A stretch of 64,000 nt of DNA from Hypsibius dujardini (lineage: Eukaryota; Tardigrada; Eutardigrada; Parachela; Hypsibiidae): the NCBI GenBank assembly GCA_001579985.1, contig LRSR01014652.1, positions 1 to 64,000 on the forward strand, in the 5' to 3' direction. The notes under the pieces are model-generated. The model searched no databases. It saw only the letters and a program-made list of their open reading frames with translations, and was not told where the DNA came from. The translations under genes were made by a program, and so were the position numbers. Each line of letters begins with the position of its first letter. The first letter of the stretch is position 1. Of the stretch, positions 45,001 to 56,523 are shown piece after piece.

Positions 45001-48000
45001 GACAGGGAGGGAGGCAAATTAGCAGGCGGACATACCAACTGAAGACTAACGTATAGTTGATAATTATACAGAGAAGCAGACGTACTATTCAAGCAGGTAA
45101 GCAGACTGACAGATACAGAGATGAACAGACAGACCGAAAAAAGGCAAGCAGTCAAACAGTCAGATGGACAGATGGAAAGTCGGGCAGGCAGGCAAAGAGA
45201 CGAACAGATACAGACAGACAGAAAGACATAGAAAGAAACAGACAGACAAGCAACGGAGTGGGATGCAAGCACATCAGCTAACTAGCAGGCAGGCAGGCAG
45301 GTAGGCTGAGTGACGGACGGACAAACAAACAAACCAACAAGCGGATAGATTGAGTGACAGATAGACAAACAGACAGACAGACAGACAGACTACCCGGACC
45401 ACATTAGCGCCACATAGACTGGCGTGACCAGGAGGCATCTGATTGAGCACACCCAGAAAAGGGATAGAATTGATCGTCAGTACGCGTACCGTGTAAAAGT
45501 TCTCCCATTTCAGGTACAAAATCCACCGCCAGCTACCTCACCGCCGAAGGAATCGCATTCCTTCCAGAAGCCAGTCGCCACCACGGCCGTTTCGCAACCG
45601 TCGCATCCTCGTCCATTGACGCCCAAACCGAATGCAGTGATGCCAGTGATGAAACCATCCAGTCCGCCGAACCAAACTTTGCGGTTCAAAGTGTTTTCTA
45701 CTACCCCTGCACTTCCCCTTGTAACGCACAGCGGTAGTGTCATCAAGCCAGCGGTCTTTCACGAGAAGGCATTTGATGTTTTGGGACCAATCGGAATCCG
45801 TAAGAGTCTGGAACGCTTTTCAGTGGTGATCGTATTAGACGCCAAGCTAAGACGGAGTGTACCGCTTACTTATGGTTTGCAGGTCGTCATGCGACCCTGC
45901 GAAAGAACGGGCTCTTCTGGGAAGTGATTGCCACATTCCCATTCAGCAGGCACAGATGTGACGCGATAAGCCCGAACACGGTTCTGCTGTTTCGATTCTG
46001 TCCGGAGGTCGCGGGTCTTGGGGCGGCTTACGAGCGCCATCCGGAGCATCTTAAGCTGATGCTGAACGGCCGAACAATCGTAGAAACGGTAAACCCATAC
46101 TTAAAATCAGCGACAAGATTAAGTACACTGGAGGGTCCGGGGTATGGGCGAAAGGGGGCGGAGCAGGGGGTGGTCAGGTGGTTGAGTACTGTGAGTATCC
46201 TTCACTTATCACAAAAATGGAGTATTTATTCTAATTTATTAATTTATTGACAATAATTTATTATTATAATTATTTTTTCAATTTGTTAATTTAAAACAAA
46301 TTATTTAAAAAAATGTTTTAAAACGTATGAGGCGTTGCGGAGACCAGTAGTGGATGCAACCGGAACCGAGCTGGTCCATATAACTCGTCACCCGAAAACT
46401 GCTAGTCTGGCGATTCCCGGAAGATTCCAAATTAATTGTTGGATTAGGTCTAGTCAGATTGAGGCGAGAAAATATGTGCTTTTACTTTTGATCGGTCGGC
46501 GTTTTAGCAGCGACAATCGGGAAAAATGGAATCTTACCTGCCCCGTTCACCTCTTGCGGATTTCTTCTCCGTTCCTCTATTGATTCATGCCGTGTGCTTA
46601 AGTTAGTGTCCTTGCAGCCGCTTCCGCCGGATTTCGCCACCAGAATGTTTAAGAAGAAGAGCACGGCCTTCAATCAACCCATCGAAGTGACCCTGGACCG
46701 TTTGGTGGACGGTCAGCAAAACATTGTCATGCTTCGGTGGACGGAAGACGCGACGACGACTGCGCCCGGACAGCCCCCGATACCATCCCCAGCACAGGTA
46801 GGGATCGGTTGTTCCACCTCCATGGCATCCTTATTATCAAGCAATAATTCGCAATTTTTGTGTGCTTCTTCGTTCAGCATTTCCACTTTGTTGGCGAATG
46901 TGCTCGCAGGAAGAGTATGGAGGAAGTGTTGAAAGCGTTGACCAACGGCCGAGTGGTGCCGACCAAGGAGTCTGTCTTCAAGTGTGAGTTTACATTCATG
47001 AGGGAATTGTTCCAGCAATCATCGGGTGTCGAGACATTTTTCAAAATAGCAAAGGGGAGTTCCTTGCCTTTTGTTCACAGTATTCCGAAAAAAGTATGCC
47101 TTTGTGCCGTGAAAAGTCTCGAAGCCCTTCCTGATGCACTTCATTTTCTCTGCACTGATTGATCGCCGTTTGTTTGCAGTGTATAAGGCACTGGCAGGAA
47201 GTAACGACGGCGACGTCCTTATGGACTCGCAGTCCATGAAGTTCAGCCTACACTGCCCGGCGTCGCGTTCACGCCTGGACATCCCTGTCCGTGGACGCAA
47301 TTGTGACCACGTGGACTGCTTCGACGCTGCGAGCTTCTTGATGATGAATGCGGCCATGAAGGCGCGGTGGAGCTGTCCGAAGTGTAGCCGATCGGTCCAG
47401 TATGATGAGATGGTGGTGGATCAGTAAGTGTGTCTCTCTATATGTCTGCATGTCTGTCTGTCTGTATATCGGTCGGTCTCTGTCGGTCGGTCTGTTTGTC
47501 TCTGTCTGTCACACGGTCTGGATAACTGTCTATCAGGATGTTATGTCCATCATGTCAAGCTGTCTGTCTATCTGTCTGCCTGCCTGTTTGTCTCTCTGTC
47601 TGTTAGACGTTCTGGGTAACTATTTGTCAGGATGTTATGTCCATTATGTCAAGCTGTCTGTCTATGTGTCTGCCTGCCTGTTTGTCTGTATATCGATGGG
47701 TCTGTTTGTCTCTCTGTCTGTCAGACGATCTGGGTAACTGTCTGTCAGGATGTTATGTCCAGGATGTTGTGTCCATGTCAAGCTGTCTATGTGTCTGCCT
47801 GTCTGCTGGTTGAAGTGAGACGGTGCAGTCTCCCAGCACCATGAATTGTTAAGATTTATGTGTTTTTTCGATCGTTTCTTTAGGTTCACACAGACGCTCT
47901 TGACGATGTTCCCCGACTTGGACAGTGTGGAGATTATCGTGGAGAATGGCGAAATCGTTGTACGAGAAGCTGTGAAGTCCGCCAAGGACGGCAAGCCCGT

Positions 48001-48199
48001 TGGCCGCAATACCAACGGTAAGTGACACACGAAACGAAATACATATGCATTGAACGGGACTTATCTTGTATGTTTATTAAGAGTTGTTATTTTAGGTTCG
48101 GCTAATGCGGTAACCCACCACTCCTCCAATCCATCTACATCGGGGAGGTCTGCTGCCGGTGCCAGTAAACCGCCGCCGGAAGTGATCGATTTGGACTGA
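42060..48199 (+). CDS. PIAS-family E3 SUMO-protein ligase
   Basis: Ten exons: 42060-42278, 43220-44229, 44501-44942, 45514-45799, 45883-46088, 46618-46797, 46878-46983, 47180-47423, 47884-48017, 48096-48199. They total 2931 nt (976 aa) with consistent phases. Residues 1 to about 640 are Ser/Pro/Thr-rich and disordered-looking. The PINIT domain follows (FDVLGPIGIRRHATLRKNGL, then VLLFRFCPEVAGLG). The SP-RING is at about 830-890: SLHCPASRSRLDIPVRGRNC, DHVDCFD and WSCPKCSRSVQYDEMVVDQ. The tail has FPDLDSVEIIVENGEIVV and ends in a SUMO-interacting motif, EVIDLD. Known: PIAS/Su(var)2-10 proteins transfer SUMO from UBC9 to nuclear targets. The usual N-terminal SAP domain was not seen; exon 1 instead encodes MPHQGENRSSKEQGPS... 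ZMIZ was considered, but the SIM and the region after the RING fit PIAS better. Confidence 0.93.
44325..44415. repeat. GACA/CAGG array in PIAS intron 2
   Basis: CAGGCAGGCAGGCAGACA repeats, in GACA orientation on the sense strand. Confidence 0.85.
44985..45395. repeat. GACA array in PIAS intron 3
   Basis: Degenerate CAGACAGAC repeats, in GACA orientation on the sense strand. Confidence 0.85.
46129..46190. mobile_element. MITE fragment in PIAS intron 5
   Basis: GGAGGGTCCGGGGTATGGGC and GGGGGCGGAGCAGGGG match one arm of the elements at 50233-50402 and 54225-54434. The other arm is missing. Confidence 0.55.
47440..47810. repeat. TGTC array in PIAS intron 8
   Basis: TGTCTGTCTG repeats plus three copies of a longer unit containing GTCAGGATGTTATGTCCA (about 47533, 47626 and 47745), so a higher-order tandem repeat is present. 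Confidence 0.85.
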
Positions 48200-48429
48200 T
48201 GATTGAATTTCTTCCAGACGCCTTACCGCCATACCTTTCTTACGCAGTGATTTGTTTGACCTGCCTTGCAACGAGCCTGAATGCTGCTGTAATTATCTGT
48301 ACTTTGAAACTTTTTCGCTTACGGTCAGGTGTTCTGCTCAGTGGCTGTGCGTGTCCCGTTTCTCGGGGTTTTGAAGTTCTTATTATAATTATAACGGGAG
48401 TCAGGCTCAGCCAAAGTGCCGATATTATT

Positions 48430-48464
48430 CATATTCGCAAATCAGAACTCGATTTGTGAATATG
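48430..48464. repeat. 14-bp hairpin after PIAS
   Basis: CATATTCGCAAATC, 7-base loop, GATTTGTGAATATG (one mismatch), about 230 bp after the PIAS stop. Confidence 0.6.
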
Positions 48465-49306
48465 CCGTAACAGAGATGGTCAGGCGCGATGTTATTAGTG
48501 GTCGAACGGAATTTATTCGAAAAATATCATCGTCTGACAGAAGTCCTACAAGGCAGTGGTGTGCCTGCCAGGTTCGACCAAGATTCCGGGGCCACCAGCA
48601 AAGCTGCCCCCTTTACTGGCTGGCACTTAATTAGTTATTAATTAATAATTAGTAATTAATTAATTCAGAAAATAAATAAAACACTAAATTATGGTGAGAA
48701 GAAACCATACATAAGGCGAAGTTCAGGTTTGACCGTTGTTTTAAAGCTCTGGTCTAATAAACAATGGACACCACGCTCGCGGCATTCATAATCCATGACG
48801 TCATTGACTTAAGGGATCTACCTCAATGCCTCGTACGGTAATAAGGATTCCAATTCTGTTGGGCTGAGTCAGACCCATGCCTTTTTCGGCATGGTGCCAA
48901 ATCAATGACATGTTTAGCGTCAAACTTCTAGGGTCGCCGCTGATGAGAAATCAGTTCTCGTCGAAGGGTCGGTACATCTTGCTGACTTTTCTTGTGATCG
49001 CGGTATACCGTCGGTTATTCATTAATCTAAGTGAATTTTTATTCTTACAGTTTCTATTTGAAGTTCTTTTCGTTCATGTTCCTTTCCTTGATGGCATGGA
49101 CAATTAATCAGTCAATCAAGCTATGGGAAAAGCAGTGACACAGCGTGAGAAAAAAGGGCTCAAACATGGATTACCAGATTTTGCTGGCGCCAAGTAAAAG
49201 CGTGGCTCGAACTCGGTCCGGGCATAATTGATGCCACATGTGTACTGTATATACATTGTCGGTGTTCATGACCAATAAGATCAACCGTTTTCTGGCACAT
49301 GTGGCC
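48465..49306. other. Intergenic, no gene seen
   Basis: AT-rich, with TTAATTAATTAATAATTAG runs at about 48630-48660. Frames on either strand are short and unlike any family. Confidence 0.4.
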
Positions 49307-49841
49307 AGAGGCTCGTTTAGCGTTCTCACAGGTCGGAACCAGGACCCCTCACGGTAGGGCCGGGGGAGGGGGGGTGGACAACGGAGCAAAATAATGTTTT
49401 CAATATTAAACCCCAAATTCATCTTCTTGTCCCTAATCATTGTGAAACTAATAGGGCTCCGGGATCTGATTTCCAGGGGCCCCCGGAATTTCAAAACATT
49501 TTCAGAAATACGAGTTTTTTTTATCAAATTTGGACCGTTCTTAAATGTTTTGAACCTCTCATTTGTTCATCCTCCTATTTGTATTAGTCAATAGGGAGCT
49601 TATATTGAACCTTAACAAACCTCAAATTTGAACGAAAAACTGATGTTTTTAAAAAAAATTCGAAATCCCAGGGCGTTCACTGGAAATCAGACCCCCACAC
49701 CCCCCACAAGTTTCAAAATTATCAGGGACAAAAGGTCGAATTTCGGGTTCAATCTCGAAAAATTGTGCATTGTGCCCATTTGCCCACCCCCTGGCCCTGC
49801 CGTGGGGGGTCCTGGTTCCGACCTGTAAGAAACGAGCCTCT
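49307..49841. mobile_element. Inverted-repeat element, 535 bp
   Basis: Arms of about 180-200 bp begin AGAGGCTCGTTT, then ACAGGTCGGAACCAGGACCC, and are mirrored at the right end (GGGTCCTGGTTCCGACCTGT, then AAACGAGCCTCT). The left arm has a few indels relative to the right. No ORF of note. Confidence 0.8.
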
Positions 49842-50232
49842 GCATATCACTGATCCAGGTATAGAAACTCCCACTCACACCACATCGTGCGAAGACAAAG
49901 CAAACAGACCACTAAAAGCAATTTTGTTGTTCAGAAATGCTGAGAAGTGTTTTGGTGAAGGATTTCTCCCACTTTGTTAATCGGCAGGTTTGTGAAACGT
50001 TTCATATGCCTGTAGGGCATCATCCACATGTTACATAATCAAGGGAGGGTCTACCTATCTACCTATCTACCTATGAGCACACATTTTGAAGCCGAATGAT
50101 GCAGAAAGAAACTGGAGTTTACATTTTGTCTTTCATGTGCACACTCTGCACGTGTGGGCGTGGCAAAATTTGTCTCAAAAGCATTCCCGAACCCGGTAGA
50201 TTGATTGTTGATATGGTTGATCTGTGCGAGAA

Positions 50233-50402
50233 CAGTAAGCGACAGAATTTGATCTAAGGGAGGGTCCCGGAAATGGGCGAAAGGGGCGGGCAGGGGTGGA
50301 GCTTCGCTGGTTGATTGGTTGATTGGTCAAGTATCATCCCTGCTCCGCCCCTTTTGTTCGTTTCCGGGAAACTCCATTAGATTAAATTCTGTCGCTTATT
50401 GT
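50233..50402. mobile_element. Palindromic MITE (TAAGCGACAGAATTT ends), copy 1
   Basis: Left ACAGTAAGCGACAGAATTTG, right CAAATTCTGTCGCTTATTGT-like. The inner arms hold GGGTCCCGGAAATGGGCGAA and its inverse. It abuts the next element at 50403 with no spacer. Copy 2 is at 54225-54434. Confidence 0.8.
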
Positions 50403-50902
50403 ACACCTTTGGTCAGAAAAATCGGGACGCTCGATTTGTCAAGAGGCAATTTTTTACCACAAGGCTGCAGGCTGCACAAAAAAGTGCTTTGATTTGAGGC
50501 GGAAATAGTTGGCCACAAGATTTTACTGCGCATTTGCGCGACACAGACTGTGCATTGCGCCCTTACGCACGACAGCTTTCACTCTGCTGAAAAGAGTATT
50601 TAATTCACCGGAAAGAATGGGAAGACGTAAACCGTGAAACAACATTTACTAAATGAACAGCGAAATACTTGAACAGTGTGAAATGTGCAGCGTCTAAAGT
50701 GTGCAGCGTCTGAAATGTGCAGTGTGCAGCGTCTGAAATGTGCAGTGTGCAGCATTTCATGTACTGTAGATTGCACATGTGCTCTTGTGGCCAAATAATT
50801 TCCGCCTTAAATCAAAGCCCTTTTTTTGTATAGCCTGCAGCCTTGTGGTGAAAAATTGCCTCTTGCCTAATCGAGCGTCCCGATTTTTCTGACCAGAGGT
50901 GT
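50403..50902. mobile_element. Inverted-repeat element, 500 bp
   Basis: Arms of about 135 bp: ACACCTTTGGTCAGAAAAAT.., CGGGACGCTCGATT, AGAGGCAATTTTT, AAGGCTGCAG, with the inverse at the right end. The centre has a GTGCAGCGTCTGAAAT tandem motif (three copies, about 50690-50745). The ends match the small palindrome at 18359-18410. Confidence 0.8.
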
Positions 50903-51109
50903 ATGTCTGTTATGCTTGCTCGGCACAGGACGTTCGAAGTGTGTTGGTGCTAAGGTTCACGTCGGGGAAGCTGAAACAGGTATGACCTCTAAGATGACAA
51001 AGGAAGACTTTCAATCCACGTATTTGCTATATCATTTTTCAATAGCCCTGTATTTATGATGATTATTATGCATGCATTGTGGGTGTAGCCCTAAAAACTA
51101 TTTTGGCGC

Positions 51110-51510
51110 AATTTTAAATTTGGAAAAACACTAGTTTAATTCCTGAATAATTTCTTTGATTTTCACTACGAAAATTCCAGTTTTTGGAAACAATTTCATT
51201 AAACATGTTGACGCTGTTCCAATTAGAATTCAATTTGAAATCGATTGGCATCAGCCGAATAATTTCTGGAGATCAGGGGGCGGAGCTATTACTCAATCGT
51301 GAAATCAGCCGTAAACTTCTGCGTGCACCTACGGGGACTCCTTGTAACTCCGCCCAGTGACATCGGAAAAAAATTCGGCTGACGCCAATCGATTTCAATT
51401 TCAATTTTCGTTAGAATAGCGTCAAAATATATTTTTATTAACTCGTTTCTAAAAATGAAATTGTTATAATGAAAATCAAAAGAAGTGAAATCTTCCAGTG
51501 TTTTCCGAAA
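51110..51510. mobile_element. Inverted-repeat element, about 400 bp
   Basis: Both arms contain TTGACGCT.TTC, GAAATCGATTGGC.TCAGCCGA and GGGCGGAG in opposite orientation. The outer parts (GGAAAAACACTAG) match less well. The inner motif also occurs singly at about 38290. Confidence 0.7.
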
Positions 51511-53495
51511 TTGAAAATTATGCCAAAAAAAGTTTTTGGGTCCACACCGACAGCATTAAAAATCATTGTGAATACATGGCTTGTTTATTAAAAAAATATT
51601 CAACGTCCAAATTCTGTGAGGGAATGTTGAAAATCATCCCTTGTGAGTTTCTTTTCCGTGAATCATGTAGGACCCTAATTTTCCTTTTAATCGTGCTGTG
51701 CGTTCTCCATGTACCGGGTGCGGGAATACTTTTGGCACTACACTAAAATTGCTGAATGTAACCCTATATGAACTGATAAAAAAATGTATGCTTTATTTCG
51801 AAAGAAGACCTATAGATCTGTGAAACATTTGCTCGGTTCGACGTTGGGGCAGGAGCAGGACAGGTGTTATGCATTGGTTTGTGGCAGCACCTAAAAATTA
51901 ATTTTGGCCTGGGTAATGGCAGATTTTGCCAAGTTCGCTGACCCAGATCAAAACTGGTTCGCATTTCTCAAAGCAAAGCGTGAGCAAAAAAAAGTTTTAA
52001 CACGTATGTTGTAGTACTTTGATGGGGCTATCTCACGCAAAAGAAAAAATCAATTTGACGGCAACTTTGGTTTTAAGAAAAAAGAAAACGTCGCAGGGTC
52101 AAGTTCAGCCAATTTCTTAAATCGTGTATCTCTAACTTTAGATCAAAACTGGAAACCCGAAATGCAACAACAATCAATATTTTTTAATAAAAAAGGGGGT
52201 GCAATAATTGGGCTCTTTAATGTGATTAAAATTATCACAATCGCATAACAACTGAAAAAGTTATTAGCGTAGACCCAGACCCGTACACCATTCAGACCAT
52301 TTGTCTGAAAATGTTTACATTTTTTTTTAAAGGTCTCCCTCAATTTAGTGGTGCACGATTGATTGAATATTTCTGATTTTTTTTTTGTACAGTACACTGA
52401 CATAGATCTATAGTTTGCCGTTTTAGTTTTTTAGATTTGCTTTAAAGTTGACGGAGATCTGAAATACGGTCCATGGGACAAATTATAACAGTGCTGGTTC
52501 TTGGGTTTTCCGAAACAACTTCTGATATAACAACCCGAATTTCGATTTTGAAAGTGATTCGGATAGCCATCAAAGTGGGCTTTCTAGTGCAGAAAATATT
52601 TTGTCAATAGCACACACACAGTTCAGGCGAGGGCTTGCGAAGGCCAGTGCCAAAAGTATTCCCGCACATGGTAGATGGACGAACTGATCAACGACTGCTG
52701 CAAGGAGCTCGTGATGAACCTCGGCTAAAAAGCAGACGCCGAGGAAGAATTCGAAAGCCAAACGTAGGTAGACTAGAAGCAATCTTAATGACAGTAAAAA
52801 ATCACGCACTATACAGTCAGCCCCAAGAAGAACTCTGCTCACGTGACCTTTGCTGTTCAAACAGACCGAAAACCCCGCCCTAAATTGCACCGTTTCTGAC
52901 AACCAATCAGGAAAATTGACGAACAACTTTTACTATATCAAGCCAATCAATTGCAACGGCAGAAAAAAGCACAGTCATGAAAAGCTGCAAAAACAGCTGA
53001 TAAGATTTCGAATTCGGCCACTTTGCGCAGTTTCCCTGCGGTTAAGTCTTCAGTTGTTGTAGTCTATATACATATATATATGTAAATTGCTATTTGTTTT
53101 TCGAGATCGCGAGATAAGCTAATTTTTGGTGGGCCACTTGGTGCAATTACTTGCATCTCTTTGATATGGAAGATATTTTATTGCTACACCTGTCGCACCT
53201 CATCTCTCTCTATGCGCAAACAGCCTGTTTTGTGCAAGCAGAGTTCTTCTTGGGGCTGACTGTAGTACACGTCCTCTACATGGACAGACTCTTTCGTACG
53301 ACCACACGCGACATCGTGGCCTCGACCTTTTTCGAGACCAAAGTTGACTCACAGAACGACCCCAACAATGAATTCACGAAAAACACCACCCAAGCGTTTA
53401 ACATCTCCTCGAGCGAACCTATTATCATTATTAATCGTAAGACTTGATAAGAGTCGGACATCGTACGAGTTCTCATTGTTAATGTACACTATATG
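51511..53495. other. Region with membrane-protein-like remnants
   Basis: A plus-strand ORF at 51498-51746 ends in a hydrophobic stretch, FLLIVLCVLHVPGAGILLAL. A minus-strand frame at 52570-52926 contains the matching HLPCAGILLALAFA. A 27-bp stretch (AGTTCTTCTTGGGGCTGACT core) occurs inverted at 52812-52838 and 53238-53264. These look like diverged inverted copies of one short coding unit. No complete gene could be built. Confidence 0.35.
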
Positions 53496-53771
53496 CACAG
53501 GCGTAACGAGGGGTTCTAGGGCGAGGCCCCCCCCCACTTAATTCGGCCGCTGCCAAGGGAGGGGGCAATTTTTTATTTACTCATAAGAAAACTGCCCCCG
53601 CGGTAAAATTGCCCCCACCCCCCAAATCCGTTACGCCTCTGGGCGAGTGCCCCCTTAGTTAATTCGGGCCGTTGCCCGGGGGGGGGGGAAGCTGCTGCCG
53701 GAGAGGGGGGGAAATTTAATTTTCATTCATAAGAAAACTGCCCCCCCCCCGAAAAGTCCGTTACGCCTCTG
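53496..53771. mobile_element. Tandem pair of hAT-like MITEs sharing a middle end
   Basis: Same family as 13851-13981. CACAGGCGTAACG at 53496, GTTACGCCTCTG at about 53630-53641, then a second body (TTAATTCGGGCCGTTGCC.., ATAAGAAAACTGCCCCCC) ending GTTACGCCTCTG at 53771. The flanks ACTATATG and ATTTTATG are a plausible worn 8-bp duplication. Long G and C homopolymer runs lie inside. Confidence 0.7.
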
Positions 53772-54224
53772 ATTTTATGTACATGAGTTGGTGCAAAAAA
53801 GGATTCGGCATTTTCAGAAATTTTCCCTTGGGCGTTGCCTATTGCAAAATGGTTGGGTATGTCGCTGGTCCGTAAGAAGAACCTCGACGTTTTGGTGGGG
53901 AACACAAAGGATATTTTGCGGCTCCGAATTGAATCTAAAATCGTAAGCACCGTAAAAAGTTAACATTTAATAATCATATAAGCACCATACATACAGTAAA
54001 TATTACTTTTTCAGAGGAGACATGAATATAGATGTTTTTTTCTTACTTTTACATTTGGATGGTTTTAATATTTTTTGGGCACATAGCTTTTTGTTTGATA
54101 TGCATTAATAAAAAGATGTGAATATATATATAACGTTTGAAAGTATTAACTGTGAAAATGTTTTCAGTAGAGGAAAGACTTTCTCCAGCTGATGATTCAA
54201 TCCCTAAAATCGCCCAAAACGTAG

Positions 54225-54434
54225 TGGAGGATCTTGCAGAATTTAGTCTAATGAAGGGTCCCGTGAATGCGCAAAAGGGGCGGGGCAGGGGTGATACTTG
54301 AACCATCAACCAATCAACCAGCGGCGCTCCGCAGCAATCGGAGTGCAGTTGATTGGTTGATTTAATTATGACCCCTGCCCCGCCCCTTTCGCCCATTTTC
54401 GGGACCCTCTATTAGATTAAATTCTGTCGCTTAC
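54225..54434. mobile_element. Palindromic MITE, copy 2
   Basis: Same family as 50233-50402: AAGGGTCCCGTGAATGCGCA and GGGCGGGGCAGGGGT on the left, ACCCCTGCCCCGCCC and AAATTCTGTCGCTTAC on the right. The central part (CAACCAATCAACC/GGTTGATTGG) is also palindromic. The left terminus is worn. Confidence 0.75.
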
Positions 54435-54801
54435 TTTACAGCGTATTTGTATGGCGCGGGGAACTTGCCGTCGTTTTATTGTTTTATTATCACTGTACAT
54501 GCCGGCGGAATATCCCCTGATAAGAGACCGGCCAGTCAATTGTACTTTCGAAACAACTCGAAACATTCGTGTGATAGGCAATAAGACAATACGGTCTTAC
54601 AACACTAACATCAGAATAACTTGAAATTATCCACGGACGCGGTTGCCCTTTTCGTTTTCAAACTCCTCCGTGGAAAGCAAAAATGACCGATTTGAAAAGC
54701 GATCATCCTTACCGCTGATTGATTGATTGCGTTCCGAATTTCGAGACCGTCCTACTGCGCAGCTTACTGCACCGTCACTTTTAATAGTGGAAGGAAATGA
54801 A

Positions 54802-55206
54802 ATCAAAAACTCTTCAGAGGTGGTACATAGAGGGTGCTATACGCGTTACCATCTGCCATTTAAGCTGATTGATGTATCTGAAGGAAAGCAAAAACGGTTG
54901 AAATTATGCATGCGAAGAATCCCTGTGACATTGTCGATTGATTAATTGATTTTTCAATAAGCACTTCTTCCATTGCTATCATTTCTGCGAAGTTATTAAT
55001 TAGAGGTTCCGCTATCTGTGTGTTTATGTTCTATCTTGATTAAAAATTGAATCTGGTCGACATATCATTATGCCATCATCATGTCACACTGTTAGCTGTT
55101 ACCTATGCTAGAATACGGTCGAACAGCACAATTCAACAATCAATCAACATAAATTGTGGTAACATACGTAGCGCCCTCTAAGTATCACCTCTGAAGAGTT
55201 TTTGAT
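54802..55206. mobile_element. Short-TIR element, about 405 bp
   Basis: The left ATCAAAAACTCTTCAGAGGT, then GTACATAGAGGGTGCTA, is mirrored at the right by TAGCGCCCTCTAAGTATCAC and CTCTTCAGAGG-type sequence. TIRs are about 37 bp and the inside is unrelated AT-rich sequence. Confidence 0.65.
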
Positions 55207-56100
55207 GGGGTTTTGGAAACGGGAAACTTTTCTCAACGGAAAGAGCAAGAACACATCCTTACGCATTTGTGAAATGCAGTAGAAGTAAGAGATTTTGGGT
55301 CACAGAGTGGGGGAAGCCCCTTGTAAGGAATAGGAAAGGTATCCTGAGCCGCGAGAGGGAATATACCGTTGTGCCGCCAGTCGTCCGTGTTTGCGAAAGC
55401 TTTAATACACTTAGGAAAATGACACAAACACAAAAGTCTGATTTGACTGTGCCGACAACGATGAGAACCCTGGATAGAACCCACCGAGCAGCGGACAGAG
55501 TAGCAGTACCGCGAACTGCCGTGTGTACGAGCACGGCAACGTTTTATACGATTCCATCCTATTCGGTATGATCTGAGACCTTCTTAGGAGCCGTGGTATG
55601 AGAAGGTTCTACCAGTTGTGTGCACTGGGGGAAAGCCGGCAAGCGGTAGAATGATGATGAACGGTCGGATTTACATCCGAATCGAGAGAAAGTGAGAGAG
55701 AGAGAGAGAGTGAGAGCGCGCGCACGGAGAGAGGTGGAAAAGCGCGAGAACGGGGCAAAACATATGGAAGGGACGGCTATTTTTCTCGGCGACCTACTCT
55801 CAGCGCGTTCGTACTCTACCATGCAGATGATCCACACAAGAACACTCTCCACACGGACTTTGATAGATATCGATTTCTCGCGCATCTTACCCGTCACATG
55901 TGTTTTTCGATATAGCCACTTCACCAGCAGTCGTCTTCCTCCTCGCAATCCCACACATGTACAGCGTTTGTAAAACATCCCCACTCCTTTGTTTGCCACT
56001 CTGTGTGCGAAAATCCGGGCTGCTTTTATAAATACTGCACACATTTGCGTTGCAGTGACCTTTTTTAGCAGAAGTCTGCGTCCGATCTTCTGCCGCAGAT
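55207..56100. promoter_or_regulatory. MATH-gene upstream region with GAGA repeats
   Basis: A GAGAGAGAGAGAGAGTGAGAG run at about 55693-55718 (a binding site type for GAGA-like factors where present) and GCGCGCGC lie about 400 bp before the MATH ATG. No gene is seen in 55207-56100, although several frames are open. Confidence 0.35.
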
Positions 56101-56490
56101 ATGGTGGGCAAAATAGAGCGAAAGACGGCCTTCACGGCCACGTCGACCACCTCGGTGGTCCGTTTCAAGTTCAACTGGAAGATCGAGCATTTTGAGTTTC
56201 TGAAGAAGGACACCAAGACGTATCTATCGCCGGTGTTCGGGGAGGAGTCGGACAAGGTCGCCTTTCCCGGGGCAGGCGGTGGACACTGGCAGCTGGCGCT
56301 GATTCCGCTGAAGAAAGACGAGAGCGAACCCTTGAAAGAAGGAGAACCAGCCAGTAAGCAGGACTATGTGAGTCTGTGGCTGCACCGAGTCAAGGACATC
56401 CCAAATGCCACGGAGAATTTCAGCACACGCTTCAAGTTCCGGTTAGTTCATTCATTCATCTGTCCGTTTGCCTGTCTGCCTGTCTGTCTA

Positions 56491-56523
<33 letters not shown>

